Below, in pieces: positions 45,702 to 55,296 of a stretch of DNA of 64,000 bases. Origin of the DNA: an uncultured Eubacterium sp. GTDB taxonomy: Bacteria > Bacillota > Clostridia > Oscillospirales > Acutalibacteraceae. Location: positions 186,001-250,000 of the forward strand of contig NZ_CAKTGT010000002.1 of NCBI RefSeq assembly GCF_934561735.1. The letters are read 5' to 3'. The notes below the pieces were generated by a model. That model saw nothing but the letters and a program-made list of their open reading frames with translations, was not told where the DNA came from and did no database searches. Both the position numbers and the translations under genes were made by a program. Position 1 is the first letter of the stretch; each line of letters begins with the position of its first letter.

Positions 45702-45735
45702 ATCGGGAGATGTCAACATCTCCCGATAATTTTTA
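45702..45735. terminator. Bidirectional terminator between the small membrane protein and GH3 genes
   Basis: ATCGGGAGATGT / ACATCTCCCGAT, 12-bp perfect stem with a 2-base loop core, T run following. Confidence 0.85.
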
Positions 45736-45740
45736 TCCTA

Positions 45741-48239
45741 TTAGATAGCTGAAAGAAGTTTTGGAAGTCTTGCGAGTGTTCCGCCGAGAGTCCAGAAAAT
45801 TTTGCTGAAACCAATGAATGATGATTGGTCATCATTAAGCATCATAAGAAGTCCCTCAGCCTGATATTCGCTGAATGCACCCATAGACATCTGTACGAAG
45901 TTACGAACAGGAATCTGTGTTGCCATAGCGGCAAGCATCTTACCGTCGCCGTTTTCAGCTGAGCCCATACCCGACATAACCTTTGAAATGAGTCTGCAAA
46001 GTCTGCCGCCCCACTTTGTATGTCTTGCATCGTTAAGGCATGAGTACTTATCAATCCTCTTTGAAGTATCAATTTGAGGATTTGGAAGCTCACCGTAAAC
46101 TGCGGCATAATCATCACGAGTGATGTTTTTAACATCGTTGTAGTAAGCAGGAGCAGTTGTGTGATAATCAGGGATTTCGCAAGCAGGAGCTTCTACATTT
46201 ACGGTAGCGGTGAGTTTAACATCTCTTGATGAAGCGGCAACCATAATATCAAAGTCACCCGACTCAACGCACCAATCGCCGATTTTAACATTATAGAAAG
46301 CAAATGCTCTCTTTGAAAGTTCAACAGAAACTTCCTTTTCTTCGCCTGCATTAAGGAATACCTTTTTGTATCCTTTAAGTTCCTTTGCAGGACGGAAGAT
46401 TGTTGATTCCTTGTCTGCAACATAAACCTGAGCGATTTCCGCACCGCCAACACTGCCTGTATTCTTAACCTTGAACGATACGGTAAGAGTATCTGTATCC
46501 TTGATAGAATCAGCTGAAAGCTTAATGTCGCTGTATTCAAATGTTGTATAAGAAAGGCCGTAACCGAACGGGAATACAACATCTTCGTTAGCGGAATCGT
46601 AATATCTGTAACCGATATAAACGCTTTCTTTATGTTCTGAAGTTACAGGACCGCCCGGATAATTGCCGAATGTAGGATTTGCTTCAAACGAAACAGGATA
46701 TGTTTCCGAAGTTTTACCGGAAGGATTAACCTTACCTGTAAGGATATTTGCAACTGCGGCACCGCCTGCCTGACCGCCGAGACCGGAATTAAGAAGGCCC
46801 TTAACTTCAGAAAGCCATGGCATAAGTACAACAGAACCGCCTGCGAGAACAACAACGGTATTTGGATTTGCAGCGGCAACATCCGAAATAAGCTTGTTGT
46901 GGTTTGGAGGCATATTAATTGTTTCTCTGTCGTAGCCTTCACCCTCAAAGTCCTCTGTAAGACCTGCGAAAACGATTGCAACATCGGCATTCTTTGCAGC
47001 ATTAACAGCTTCTGCTGTAAGCTGTGCCTCAGTCATTCTTGTCTTTTGCTCTTTCTTGGTGCCTGCTGTCTTGTAATAACCCTGTGCATATGTAACATCA
47101 ACGCCGAGTTCTACAAGTTCGTCATAAGCGTTTGAAAGCATTGTAGGATTGATAACAGAAGAACCTGCACCCTGGAAACGAGGAGCCTTTGCCATCTCAC
47201 CGATAACGGCTACCTTTTGACCTGCCTGAAGAGGAAGAATGCTGTCATCGTTTTTAAGAAGAACCATTGAGCCTTCTGCAATCTTTTGAGCAATCTTGTG
47301 GTGAGCCTTTTTGTCATATGTATGTGTCTTTTCAAGAGCCGGCTTTGACTTTAAGATGAGATCAACAACAGCATCTACTCTTTCGTCAAGAATTGATTCT
47401 TCAAGAGTACCGTCGTTTACAGCGGCAACAATCTTTTTAGCATTAAGCTTACCGGATGTAGGCATTTCAAGGTCTGTACCTGCCTTAACGCCGTCAACAC
47501 GGTCAACAGATGCACCCCAGTCTGTTACGATAAGACCCTTAAAGCCCCATTCCTTACGGAGAACCTGCTGTTGCATCCATTCGTTTTGTGAAGCATAAAC
47601 ACCGTTAATACGATTATATGAATTCATAATAGTCCAAGGCTGAGCCTCTTTAACGGCAATTTCAAATGCCGGGAAATAAATCTCACGCATTGTACGCTCA
47701 TCAATAACTTCGTTGAGGACCATACGGAATGCTTCCTGTGAGTTACAAGCAAAGTGTTTAAGCGAAGTACCTACGCCCTTAGACTGAACACCGTTGATAA
47801 TAGCGGCTGAGCACTTACCTGCAAGAAGCGGATCTTCTGAAAAATACTCAAAGTTTCTGCCGCATGTTGGAGCACGCTTGATATTTGTACCCGGACCGAG
47901 AATAACGGAAACCTTTTCTTTAAGGCACTCTTCACCCATAGCTGCACCCTCTTCAAAGAGCAAATCATCATCCCAAGAGCAAGATGAAGTTGCAGCAGGT
48001 GGGAAGCATGTTGTCGGCACAGAGTTGCCAAGACCGATACCACCCGATGACTTTGCCTCGCCTTCTTCAGGTACATAGTCCTTACCCTTTGCCTTACGCA
48101 AGCCGTGAGGACCGTCTGTAATGCAAATCTTAGGGAGTCCGAGTTCCGGAGCTTCCTCAAGATGCCAATAGTCATAACCGGAAACAAATGTTGCCTTTTG
48201 CTCAAGGCTCATTTTTCCGACGATTTCAGAGTGTTTCAT
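45741..48239 (-). CDS. Glycoside hydrolase family 3 beta-glucosidase with C-terminal extension
   Basis: Retaining beta-glycosidase, no signal peptide, so intracellular, acting on imported oligosaccharides. The 832-residue protein has the (beta/alpha)8 domain with ITDGPHGLRKAKG near residue 40, KHFACNSQE near 160 and the nucleophile in LIVTDWGASVDR near 240; an alpha/beta sandwich domain from about 320; and a fibronectin-III-like domain from about 585 (IAQVYVADKES, LKGYKKV). After it come about 140 residues with no domain I recognise, including a hydrophobic end (FIGFSKIFWTLGG). The sugar specificity is not readable; glucosidase is the commonest activity of this subfamily. Confidence 0.92.
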   Translation of the reverse strand: MKHSEIVGKMSLEQKATFVSGYDYWHLEEAPELGLPKICITDGPHGLRKAKGKDYVPEEGEAKSSGGIGLGNSVPTTCFPPAATSSCSWDDDLLFEEGAAMGEECLKEKVSVILGPGTNIKRAPTCGRNFEYFSEDPLLAGKCSAAIINGVQSKGVGTSLKHFACNSQEAFRMVLNEVIDERTMREIYFPAFEIAVKEAQPWTIMNSYNRINGVYASQNEWMQQQVLRKEWGFKGLIVTDWGASVDRVDGVKAGTDLEMPTSGKLNAKKIVAAVNDGTLEESILDERVDAVVDLILKSKPALEKTHTYDKKAHHKIAQKIAEGSMVLLKNDDSILPLQAGQKVAVIGEMAKAPRFQGAGSSVINPTMLSNAYDELVELGVDVTYAQGYYKTAGTKKEQKTRMTEAQLTAEAVNAAKNADVAIVFAGLTEDFEGEGYDRETINMPPNHNKLISDVAAANPNTVVVLAGGSVVLMPWLSEVKGLLNSGLGGQAGGAAVANILTGKVNPSGKTSETYPVSFEANPTFGNYPGGPVTSEHKESVYIGYRYYDSANEDVVFPFGYGLSYTTFEYSDIKLSADSIKDTDTLTVSFKVKNTGSVGGAEIAQVYVADKESTIFRPAKELKGYKKVFLNAGEEKEVSVELSKRAFAFYNVKIGDWCVESGDFDIMVAASSRDVKLTATVNVEAPACEIPDYHTTAPAYYNDVKNITRDDYAAVYGELPNPQIDTSKRIDKYSCLNDARHTKWGGRLCRLISKVMSGMGSAENGDGKMLAAMATQIPVRNFVQMSMGAFSEYQAEGLLMMLNDDQSSFIGFSKIFWTLGGTLARLPKLLSAI

Positions 48240-48275
48240 AAAAAACTCCTTTCAGATTTATAAATTTACTGCACT

Positions 48276-48304
48276 ATTATACAATAAATCACACCGTTTG
48301 TCAC
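48276..48304 (-). promoter_or_regulatory. Promoter of the GH3 gene
   Basis: On the minus strand GTGACA (48299-48304), 17-base spacer, TATAAT (48276-48281). Confidence 0.6.
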
Positions 48305-48377
48305 TAACTTTTGGTAATATTTTTTTAATTATTTTAATTTGTAAATAATTATTATAAAACTTTAACATTTTATAATT

Positions 48378-48406
48378 AAAAAAACTGCAACCGATACGGA
48401 TTGCAG
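48378..48406 (-). terminator. Terminator of the radical SAM gene
   Basis: On the minus strand CTGCAAtCCG / CGGtTGCAG stem followed by seven T. Confidence 0.8.
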
Positions 48407-48422
48407 TCTTATACATTTATGA

Positions 48423-49037
48423 TTATCTGCCTTCATCAAAGGAGCGGCAGATGAATTTGGCACCGAGGGACTCGGCAAGTTTTCTTGATTTTTCGATATT
48501 TTCTTCACCGATAACATCAACAACGCTCATATGAACCTCAGGGCAATATTTTGCACATTCTTTTGTAAATTCAAGAAGTGACGGAAATGCCTTTTTAGGA
48601 TATATATTTCTTGTAACGGCATCGTAGCTGTCGGAATCAGGGTCGTTGAGAGAAACAGAAACGATATCAAACGCTTCGCCGATTTCTTTGGCTGTACTTC
48701 TGCCGTTGATTAAATCCGAAAGTCCGTTTGTGTTAACACGGATTTTGATTGACGGATTGATTGTTCTGAGGTAATTTGCCGTAGCAATCAAAACATCAAG
48801 GCGTTCGGTAGGTTCACCGTATCCACAAAAGCAAACGGAATCTACCTTTTCAAAGCCGTAATCATCAACAGCCTTTTTAATATCATCAAGGCTCGGCTCA
48901 TTGCCGTAGAACCACAAATTCTCGGCATCGCCGACTGCATTGCCCTGCGAACGAATACAGAAAGTACATCTGCAAGGGCATTTGTTTGTAATATTAATAT
49001 ATGTTCCGCCGCAAAGTGTATAAATAATATCAGCCAT
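48423..49037 (-). CDS. Radical SAM protein, TatD-associated family (TIGR04038-like)
   Basis: Binds a [4Fe-4S] cluster through the CxxxCxxC motif in CPCRCTFC near residue 21 of the chosen form, followed by FCGYGEPTERLD (SAM-binding GGE-like segment) near 85 and RVNTNGL near 118. The full size of about 204 residues fits the small family found beside or fused to tatD; no tatD is visible here, and the substrate is unknown. The start is uncertain: ATG at 49037 (MADIIYTLCGG) matches the family beginning but has no clear ribosome site, while a GTG at 49064 has AGGAG only three bases away. Confidence 0.82.
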   Translation of the reverse strand: MADIIYTLCGGTYINITNKCPCRCTFCIRSQGNAVGDAENLWFYGNEPSLDDIKKAVDDYGFEKVDSVCFCGYGEPTERLDVLIATANYLRTINPSIKIRVNTNGLSDLINGRSTAKEIGEAFDIVSVSLNDPDSDSYDAVTRNIYPKKAFPSLLEFTKECAKYCPEVHMSVVDVIGEENIEKSRKLAESLGAKFICRSFDEGR

Positions 49038-49106
49038 AATATATGCACAAAGTGTAATAAACACTATCTCCTATTGATATTTTATTCTATATATTATATA
49101 ATATTG

Positions 49107-49137
49107 TTGACATTAATCATATAGGCAAATGTATAAA
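49107..49137 (+). promoter_or_regulatory. Probable promoter of the MocR-type regulator
   Basis: TTGACA (49107-49112), 19-base spacer, TATAAA (49132-49137), with the start codon only 17 bases further on. The long spacer makes it a weak or regulated promoter. Confidence 0.5.
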
Positions 49138-49154
49138 TAATTTAAGGTACAGAT

Positions 49155-50417
49155 ATGAAAAAATATATTGAAATATATAATTATTACAAAAACCTGATAC
49201 TTACAAATCAGCTCAAAGCCGGTGACAAGTTACCATCGGTAAGAGCGGCTACACAGCTTTTACCTGTAAGCAAAACAACAATACAAAATGCTTACTTTGA
49301 ACTTCAGGCAGACGGATATGTTATTGCTTCACCAAAAAGCGGATATTATGTAACAGAGCAAAAAAGTACCGCTTCAACTGTTATAAAAGAAAAGAAGGAG
49401 GAAAGCAAAATTCTCTACGACCTCAAAAGCGGTGACGCCGACGAGGAAAGCTTTGACATTAAGTTGTGGCAACGATACATAAAAAGTGCTTTAAGGCAGG
49501 AGGAACGATTGCTATCCTACGGTGATGTTCAGGGTGAAAGCGATTTGAGAGATGTGCTCTCCGACTACATAAGATCAAAGAGAAATGTATCCGCTTCGGC
49601 GGACAGAATAGTAGTAGGTGCAGGCGTGCAATCACTTCTTTATATTTTATGCTCACTGATTAAAGACAGAAAAACCGTGTCATTCCCCGACAAAAGCTTT
49701 GTTCAGGGTATGAACCAATTTGCGGATTACGGCTTTGAGGTGAAAACCCGAAACAAGGATGCAGACATAATATACGTTTCTCCGTCACACATGACATCGT
49801 ACGGAAATGTTATGCCGATTAAAAGACGCCTTGAACTTGTGGAATACAGCAAGGAGCGTGGAAGTCTTGTAATTGAGGATGACTTTGACAGCGACTTCTT
49901 ATATCAAACAAAACCTATTCCCTCTTTATATGCTTTGTCAAACGCTCAAAATATAATATATATGGGCAGTTTTTCAAATGTGCTCATTCCGGGTATCAGA
50001 ATCAGTTTTATGGTGCTAACGGAAGAACTTGCAAACGAATTTCACAAAAGCGAAAATAAATTTTCACAAACAGCAAGCAAAACGGAACAAATCGCACTTT
50101 GTCAATACATCCGTGACGGACATATCAATTCGCAGGCAAGAAAAATAAGAAGATTGTACACAGCGAAAGCAAAATACTTTTGTGAAGAGTTAAAAATCGC
50201 TTTGCCAAATGCAAAAATTAATTTGAGCGAAAACGGACTTCAAGTCAAAGCCGAAGTGCCTTTTACCAAAGATTACAAGGTTTTTGAACAAAACGGAATA
50301 AGTGCAAACATTGTTGAATGCAACAACGGTAATTTGAAAATAGTATTTGTACCGTCGGCAATTAAAACCGACGAAATTCCAAAAGCAATTGAAATTATTA
50401 AGTCAACAATAATTTAA
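49155..50417 (+). CDS. MocR-type (GntR-HTH plus aminotransferase-like) regulator lacking the PLP lysine
   Basis: The 420-residue protein joins an N-terminal GntR winged helix (KAGDKLPSVRAATQLLPVSK near residue 22, LQADGYVIASPKSGYYV near 50) to a fold-type I aminotransferase-like domain. In that domain VIEDDFDSDFLYQ near 240 keeps the Asp that contacts the PLP ring. The segment that holds the PLP lysine in relatives such as GabR (GTFSKSLIP) reads GSFSNVLIPGIR here, with Asn at position 275 (bases 49977-49979). So no internal aldimine can form if the alignment holds. Targets are unknown; it is followed by a small membrane protein gene and is divergent from a radical SAM gene. Confidence 0.9.
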   Translation: MKKYIEIYNYYKNLILTNQLKAGDKLPSVRAATQLLPVSKTTIQNAYFELQADGYVIASPKSGYYVTEQKSTASTVIKEKKEESKILYDLKSGDADEESFDIKLWQRYIKSALRQEERLLSYGDVQGESDLRDVLSDYIRSKRNVSASADRIVVGAGVQSLLYILCSLIKDRKTVSFPDKSFVQGMNQFADYGFEVKTRNKDADIIYVSPSHMTSYGNVMPIKRRLELVEYSKERGSLVIEDDFDSDFLYQTKPIPSLYALSNAQNIIYMGSFSNVLIPGIRISFMVLTEELANEFHKSENKFSQTASKTEQIALCQYIRDGHINSQARKIRRLYTAKAKYFCEELKIALPNAKINLSENGLQVKAEVPFTKDYKVFEQNGISANIVECNNGNLKIVFVPSAIKTDEIPKAIEIIKSTII

Positions 50418-50555
50418 TAAAAATCAGAACTTTTGTATTATAAGTACTCTTTTTTGGACTCGAGTTCTCAACCCTATTGTATATAAATCTCATATGGTTT
50501 ACAATGCAGATGTAGACAAAAAACACGCATTGTTAAATGAAAAAGGAGATTTATT

Positions 50556-50840
50556 ATGAACAAAAAAGATTTGCTTAAAGGAATTATTATTTCGATTGTT
50601 ACACTTATTGCCGGTTACGGAGCAATGGCTATACCGTTCAATATATTTTTAACGGTATCTAAGGACGGACAGCGTATTTTCTTCCTTGCGGAGCTTTGCA
50701 TTTATTTAGTAATAGGCAGCATATTTCTGCTTATTCAGGACAAAAAAGAAAAGCAAGCAAAAAAGCAAAAAGCACGCCACGAGGAGCGTGCACAGAAAAT
50801 AAAAGATGTTCAGCAAAATTGGTACGATATTGCGGCATAA
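50556..50840 (+). CDS. Small membrane protein with charged C-terminal tail, function unknown
   Basis: The 94-residue protein has hydrophobic segments near residues 8-29 and 42-60 and a highly charged, probably helical tail (DKKEKQAKKQKARHEERAQK). AAAGGAG lies before the ATG. It stands 138 bases after the MocR gene; that gap has no clear gene. No family recognised. It may be a target of the regulator upstream (inference from position only). Confidence 0.7.
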   Translation: MNKKDLLKGIIISIVTLIAGYGAMAIPFNIFLTVSKDGQRIFFLAELCIYLVIGSIFLLIQDKKEKQAKKQKARHEERAQKIKDVQQNWYDIAA

Positions 50841-50845
50841 AGTCA

Positions 50846-50884
50846 TAAAAACCCGTAGGAAAAGAACTCCTACGGATTTTTTAA
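50846..50884. terminator. Terminator between the small membrane protein and trkH
   Basis: CCGTAGGA / TCCTACGG, perfect 8-bp stem, then six T; it reaches into the trkH stop codon on the other strand. Confidence 0.8.
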
Positions 50885-52356
50885 TTACTACGGATTTTGC
50901 GGGCTGTCTTTCGCTTAAATGTGTCAATCCAAAGACGAGGACTGAAAAGAAGCAAAATCGGGAACAGCTCAAGTCTGCCGGCAAGCATATCGAAAATTAA
51001 AACAATCTTTGACAAATCGGTAAATTGGCCAAAATTCCTTGAAGGTCCTACAAGTTCAAGACCCGGACCGATATTGTTAAGTGTAGCGGCAACAGCGGTA
51101 AAGTTTGTTACCAAATCATAATCTTCGACCGATACAATAAGCATGCTGAAAACAAAAATTACAAAATATGTAATAATAAAAACATTTGTCGAGCGAAGAG
51201 TTTCGTGTTCAACCGCTTTACCGTCAAGTGTTATCTTTTTGATATTTTTTGGATGAAGATAAGATTGAATTTCTTTTTTAACGGTTTTGAGAACAACCAA
51301 AAATCTTGAAACTTTTATACCGCCGCCCGTACTTCCCGCACAAGCGCCGACAAACATCAAAAGCACCAAAATCGCTTTTGAAAATGACGGCCACATATCA
51401 AAGTCAACGGTTGAATAACCTGTTGTTGTGATAATAGACGAAACCTGAAAAGCAGAATGCGTAATTGCAGCCGAAAGATTATCAAACAAATGATAAGTAT
51501 CAATAACTATCGCAACGATTGAAAAAATTATAACGCAAAAATACGCTCTGACTTCTTCCATTTTAAGTGCTTTACCGAATTGACGGAGAATAAGAAAATA
51601 ATAAAAATTAAAGTTAACTCCGAACAGTGCCATAAATATTGTGATAACCCACTGAATATAGGTTGAATAACTTGCCATAGAATCGTTTTTGATACCAAAT
51701 CCACCGGTACCGGCTGTGCCGAGTGAAGCCGTAATAGCATCAAACACAGGCATATCACCGCAAACAAGAAACACAATCTCCAAAGCGGTTAAAACGAAAT
51801 ACAAAACATAAAGAATTCGTGCGGTATAACGCATTTTTGGCACAAGTTTGCCTACCGAAGGTCCCGGACTTTCTGCACGCATAAGATTCATATTTGAACC
51901 GCCCGACATTTGAACAACGGCGAGCAAAAAAACAAGAACGCCCATACCGCCTATCCAGTGTGTAAAGCTTCGCCAAAAGAGAGAAGCGTGCGAAAGTGCT
52001 TTAACATCCGTGAGAATGCTTGCACCCGTTGTTGTAAAGCCCGATACCGTTTCAAACAAAGCATCGACAAAATGCGGAATTTCGCCTGTAAGCACAAACG
52101 GAACAGCACCGAAAACAGAAAGGACAATCCAACTGAGTGCCGTTGCCGTGCATCCTTCTTTGAGATAAAACACATTATTTTTAGTTTTTTTAACGGCTAT
52201 CAAAGCACCGATTGCAAAGGTTACAGCCGCACAGATAAGATAAGTCTTGTATTCCGATTCGTGATAAATTAATCCGACGAAACAAGGCAAAAGCAAAAGT
52301 GCGCCCTCTAAAATCAGCACATAGCCCAAAATTTTTCTTATAATAGAACCGTTCAT
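50881..52356 (-). CDS. trkH: Trk potassium uptake membrane subunit
   Basis: K+ translocating subunit of a Trk system. The 491-residue protein has the extended TrkH N-terminus plus four channel-like repeats; filter regions include SGFTTTGASIL near residue 112, GTAGTGGFG near 218, ITTTGYSTVDF near 315 and NNIGPGLELVG near 435. It begins 11 bases after trkA. The extra N-terminal helices distinguish it from the KtrB at 42447-43784. Confidence 0.94.
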   Translation of the reverse strand: MNGSIIRKILGYVLILEGALLLLPCFVGLIYHESEYKTYLICAAVTFAIGALIAVKKTKNNVFYLKEGCTATALSWIVLSVFGAVPFVLTGEIPHFVDALFETVSGFTTTGASILTDVKALSHASLFWRSFTHWIGGMGVLVFLLAVVQMSGGSNMNLMRAESPGPSVGKLVPKMRYTARILYVLYFVLTALEIVFLVCGDMPVFDAITASLGTAGTGGFGIKNDSMASYSTYIQWVITIFMALFGVNFNFYYFLILRQFGKALKMEEVRAYFCVIIFSIVAIVIDTYHLFDNLSAAITHSAFQVSSIITTTGYSTVDFDMWPSFSKAILVLLMFVGACAGSTGGGIKVSRFLVVLKTVKKEIQSYLHPKNIKKITLDGKAVEHETLRSTNVFIITYFVIFVFSMLIVSVEDYDLVTNFTAVAATLNNIGPGLELVGPSRNFGQFTDLSKIVLIFDMLAGRLELFPILLLFSPRLWIDTFKRKTARKIRSN

Positions 52357-52367
52357 ATATGTTATCC

Positions 52368-53759
52368 TTATGCAAGAATATTACTTATATCATTAAAGCC
52401 CGAGTGAGTGGTAACAATCATAACGCTGTCACCGGGCAAAATACAGTCCTGACCGGACGGAATGATAACCTTACCTCTTCTGAAAATAAAGCAGATAAGA
52501 AGATTATCTTTAAGTTTAAGTTTCATAATAGGCGTGTTGGTCACTTTTGACTCTTTGTCTATTTTAAATTCGACCGCCTCAACTCTGTGGTCAAACAAAT
52601 GATAAAGGGTTTCTACATTTGAACCCTTTGAAGCGTTTTTTGCTCTGACATAAGCAATAATAGCCTCACTTGTTATGTAACGAGGATAGATAACCGAGCC
52701 TATATCAAGATTATTGATAGCGTCCTTAAACCTGATTTTATTAATCTTTGTAACAAGCTTTGCATTTGAAAACTGTTTTGCATGAACAGTAAGAAGAATG
52801 TTTTCTTCATCCGAACCTGTGAGAGTTACAAAAGACTCGGCACTTTGTATGCCCTCTTCGTTAAGTAAATCCTCATCAACGCCGTTGCCGTTGATAACAA
52901 CAACCTTTGGGAGCATGGTTGCAAGTTCTTCGCATCTTTCCTTATCTTTATCAATAACGCAAACATCAATGCCGTTATCCGAAAGGCGTTTTGCAAGATA
53001 ATACCCTGCGTCACCGCCGCCGATAATCATAGTATTTTTTACCTTATTGGTTTTAAAACCGATATGTTTAAAGAAGTCCGAAACCTTTTTTGCCGGAGCA
53101 ACAAACGAAATCATATCCCCTGCTTTAAGTTCGAAATCACCTGTTGGAATGTATATCTGCTTATTTCTTTCAACGCCGCAAATAAGGACATCGTTTGTGC
53201 TTTTACCGAGTTGTGCAAGGGTCATACCGTCAAGTATATTACCGTGCGGTATTCTGATTTTTACAAGGTCTGCTTTGCCGTGAGCAAATGAGGTAACCTC
53301 AAGAGCGGTAGGCAGGCAAAGAATTTTGTATATTTCTCGTGAAGCTTCATATTCGGGATTTACAATCATTGCAAGACCGAGTTTGTCCTTGATATGATTA
53401 AGTTCGTGCGAATATTCGGGATTACGAACCTTTGCGATAGTTGCACAGTGACCCACACGGGAAGCGACAGTACAGCAAAGAAGATTAAGTTCGTCCGAAT
53501 CCGTTACGGCAATGATAAGGTCGGCATCTATAATACCGGCGTCCTTTTGAACGCTGAATGACGCACCGTTGCCTACAACCCCCATAACATCATACATATC
53601 CGTTATTTTTTGCACCTTTTGAGGAGAGGTATCAACAACGGTAATGTCGTGGTTTTCAAGCACAAGCTGTTCAACAAGAGCAGTGCCTACAACCCCGCAA
53701 CCGACAATAATAATATTAAGACCCGTTGCTTCTTTTAATCGTTTACCCAAGAATCCCAT
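52368..53759 (-). CDS. trkA: Trk potassium uptake regulator TrkA
   Basis: Cytosolic NAD(H)/ATP-binding gating protein of TrkH. About 463 residues with two RCK units: Rossmann motifs IIVGCGVVGTALVEQL near residue 18 and MIIGGGDAGYYLAKRL near 245, each followed by an RCK-C domain. Two ATGs are adjacent (53762 and 53759); the second has AAAGGTG at better spacing. Confidence 0.95.
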   Translation of the reverse strand: MGFLGKRLKEATGLNIIIVGCGVVGTALVEQLVLENHDITVVDTSPQKVQKITDMYDVMGVVGNGASFSVQKDAGIIDADLIIAVTDSDELNLLCCTVASRVGHCATIAKVRNPEYSHELNHIKDKLGLAMIVNPEYEASREIYKILCLPTALEVTSFAHGKADLVKIRIPHGNILDGMTLAQLGKSTNDVLICGVERNKQIYIPTGDFELKAGDMISFVAPAKKVSDFFKHIGFKTNKVKNTMIIGGGDAGYYLAKRLSDNGIDVCVIDKDKERCEELATMLPKVVVINGNGVDEDLLNEEGIQSAESFVTLTGSDEENILLTVHAKQFSNAKLVTKINKIRFKDAINNLDIGSVIYPRYITSEAIIAYVRAKNASKGSNVETLYHLFDHRVEAVEFKIDKESKVTNTPIMKLKLKDNLLICFIFRRGKVIIPSGQDCILPGDSVMIVTTHSGFNDISNILA

Positions 53760-53794
53760 CATTTCACCTTTAAATAACTAAATAATCCAGTGCT

Positions 53795-53823
53795 AATATA
53801 CCACTAAAAGCCGACAAATACAA
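53795..53823 (-). promoter_or_regulatory. Promoter of trkA-trkH
   Basis: On the minus strand TTGTAT (53818-53823), 17-base spacer, TATATT (53795-53800), just after the uxaA stop. Read-through from uxaA is also possible because no terminator is seen. Confidence 0.5.
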
Positions 53824-53826
53824 GAG

Positions 53827-55296
53827 TTACATTATAACTCCGTCCTTAAAAACAGATATATCACGATAATTGTTCAATTCGTTTTTTGTCTTTTCGCCGT
53901 TAAGAACGGCAACAAGCTTATTTTGAAGTTCATCGGCAAGAACATCAAAATCTGTTCCGTCAATAAGTTCTCCGGCGTTAAAATCAATCCAATTACTTTT
54001 TCTTTCAAAAAGTGCAGAATTGGAAGAAATTTTGATTGTAGGCACAGCCGCACCGAGCGAAGTGCCTCTGCCCGTTGTGAATAAAATAACCTGACATCCT
54101 GCACAAACAAGATTTGTTACCGACACAATATCGTTGCCCGGACCGGTCAAAAGATTAAGTCCGTTTTTATATGCACTCTCGCCGTACTTCAAAACATCGG
54201 TTACTATGCTTTTACCGCCTTTTTGAACACAACCGAGTGATTTTTCTTCAAGGGTGGTTATACCGCCGTCGTGATTGCCCGGTGACGGATTTTCATAGCA
54301 CACAACACCGTGGGAATAAAAATAATCCTTAAACCCGTTTATCATATCAACTTGTTTATTGAAAACGGCTTCGTTTTCGCTTCGTTCCATCAGGATTTGT
54401 TCTGCACCGAACATCTCGGGAACTTCGGTAAGAATCGTTGTTGCACCGTATGAGGTAAGGCGGTCGTTTATTATTCCGCAAAGTGCGTTTGCAGTAATGC
54501 CCGAAAAAGCATCCGAACCGCCGCATTTATAGCCTACAACAAGTTTGTCAATATTTACAGGATGCCTTTTATCGTTTTTAATCGTATTATATATTTCATT
54601 AACAAGCCTTGTTCCCTCTTCAATTTCGTCGGGAACATCTTGGCAAACCATAAATTTTACACGGTTTTCATCAACATCGCCGAGATATTCTTTGAAAACG
54701 CTCAAATCTGTGTTTTCGCATCCGAGAGAAACAATAAGCACACCGCCTGCATTCGGATGATGAGCGAGAGCGGCAAGAATTTTTCGAGTATTTTCCTGGT
54801 CGTCACCGAGTTGACTGCAACCGAATTGATGTGTAAAAGCATACACGCCGTCACAGCCTTTGCCGATATTTGAAAAGCGTTTTTCAAGTTCGGCAGCTGT
54901 TTTATTTACGCAACCTACCGTAGGGATAATCCAAATTTCATTTCTTATACCGACCCTGCCGTCTGCTCTGACATATCCGTTAAAAGTGAGGTCGCTTTTT
55001 TTAGGCAAATATTCATTGTTATGCGAAAAGGAATATTCGAGTTTATCGGACAAGTTGGTTTTAAGATTGTGTGAGTGAATATAGTTTCCTTTTTTTAAAT
55101 CACAATCAACATGACCTATCGGATAACCGTATTTGATTACATCATCCCCTGCTTTTATATCTTCAAGCAAAACCTTATGAGCAAAAGGAATATCATCAAG
55201 GACGGTCAAATCATTTTCTATATAGCCGGCTTTAATATCTTCAAGTGCAACGGCAACATTATCCGCCTCGTTAATTTTGATAAATTTAGATTTCAT
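53827..55296 (-). CDS. uxaA: Altronate dehydratase
   Basis: Dehydrates D-altronate to 2-keto-3-deoxygluconate in galacturonate catabolism. The 489-residue protein is the full two-part enzyme: an N-terminal SAF-like part (DIKAGDDVIKYGYPIGHV near residue 48) and a C-terminal part starting at YVRADGRVGIRNEIWIIPTV near 108, with Cys-containing FGCSQLGDD, SLGCEN and GYKCGGSDAFSG segments likely to bind iron. A longer form starts at 55317; GAGG 9 bases before the ATG at 55296 favours the shorter one, which overlaps the uxaB stop by 11 bases. Confidence 0.94.
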   Translation of the reverse strand: MKSKFIKINEADNVAVALEDIKAGYIENDLTVLDDIPFAHKVLLEDIKAGDDVIKYGYPIGHVDCDLKKGNYIHSHNLKTNLSDKLEYSFSHNNEYLPKKSDLTFNGYVRADGRVGIRNEIWIIPTVGCVNKTAAELEKRFSNIGKGCDGVYAFTHQFGCSQLGDDQENTRKILAALAHHPNAGGVLIVSLGCENTDLSVFKEYLGDVDENRVKFMVCQDVPDEIEEGTRLVNEIYNTIKNDKRHPVNIDKLVVGYKCGGSDAFSGITANALCGIINDRLTSYGATTILTEVPEMFGAEQILMERSENEAVFNKQVDMINGFKDYFYSHGVVCYENPSPGNHDGGITTLEEKSLGCVQKGGKSIVTDVLKYGESAYKNGLNLLTGPGNDIVSVTNLVCAGCQVILFTTGRGTSLGAAVPTIKISSNSALFERKSNWIDFNAGELIDGTDFDVLADELQNKLVAVLNGEKTKNELNNYRDISVFKDGVIM

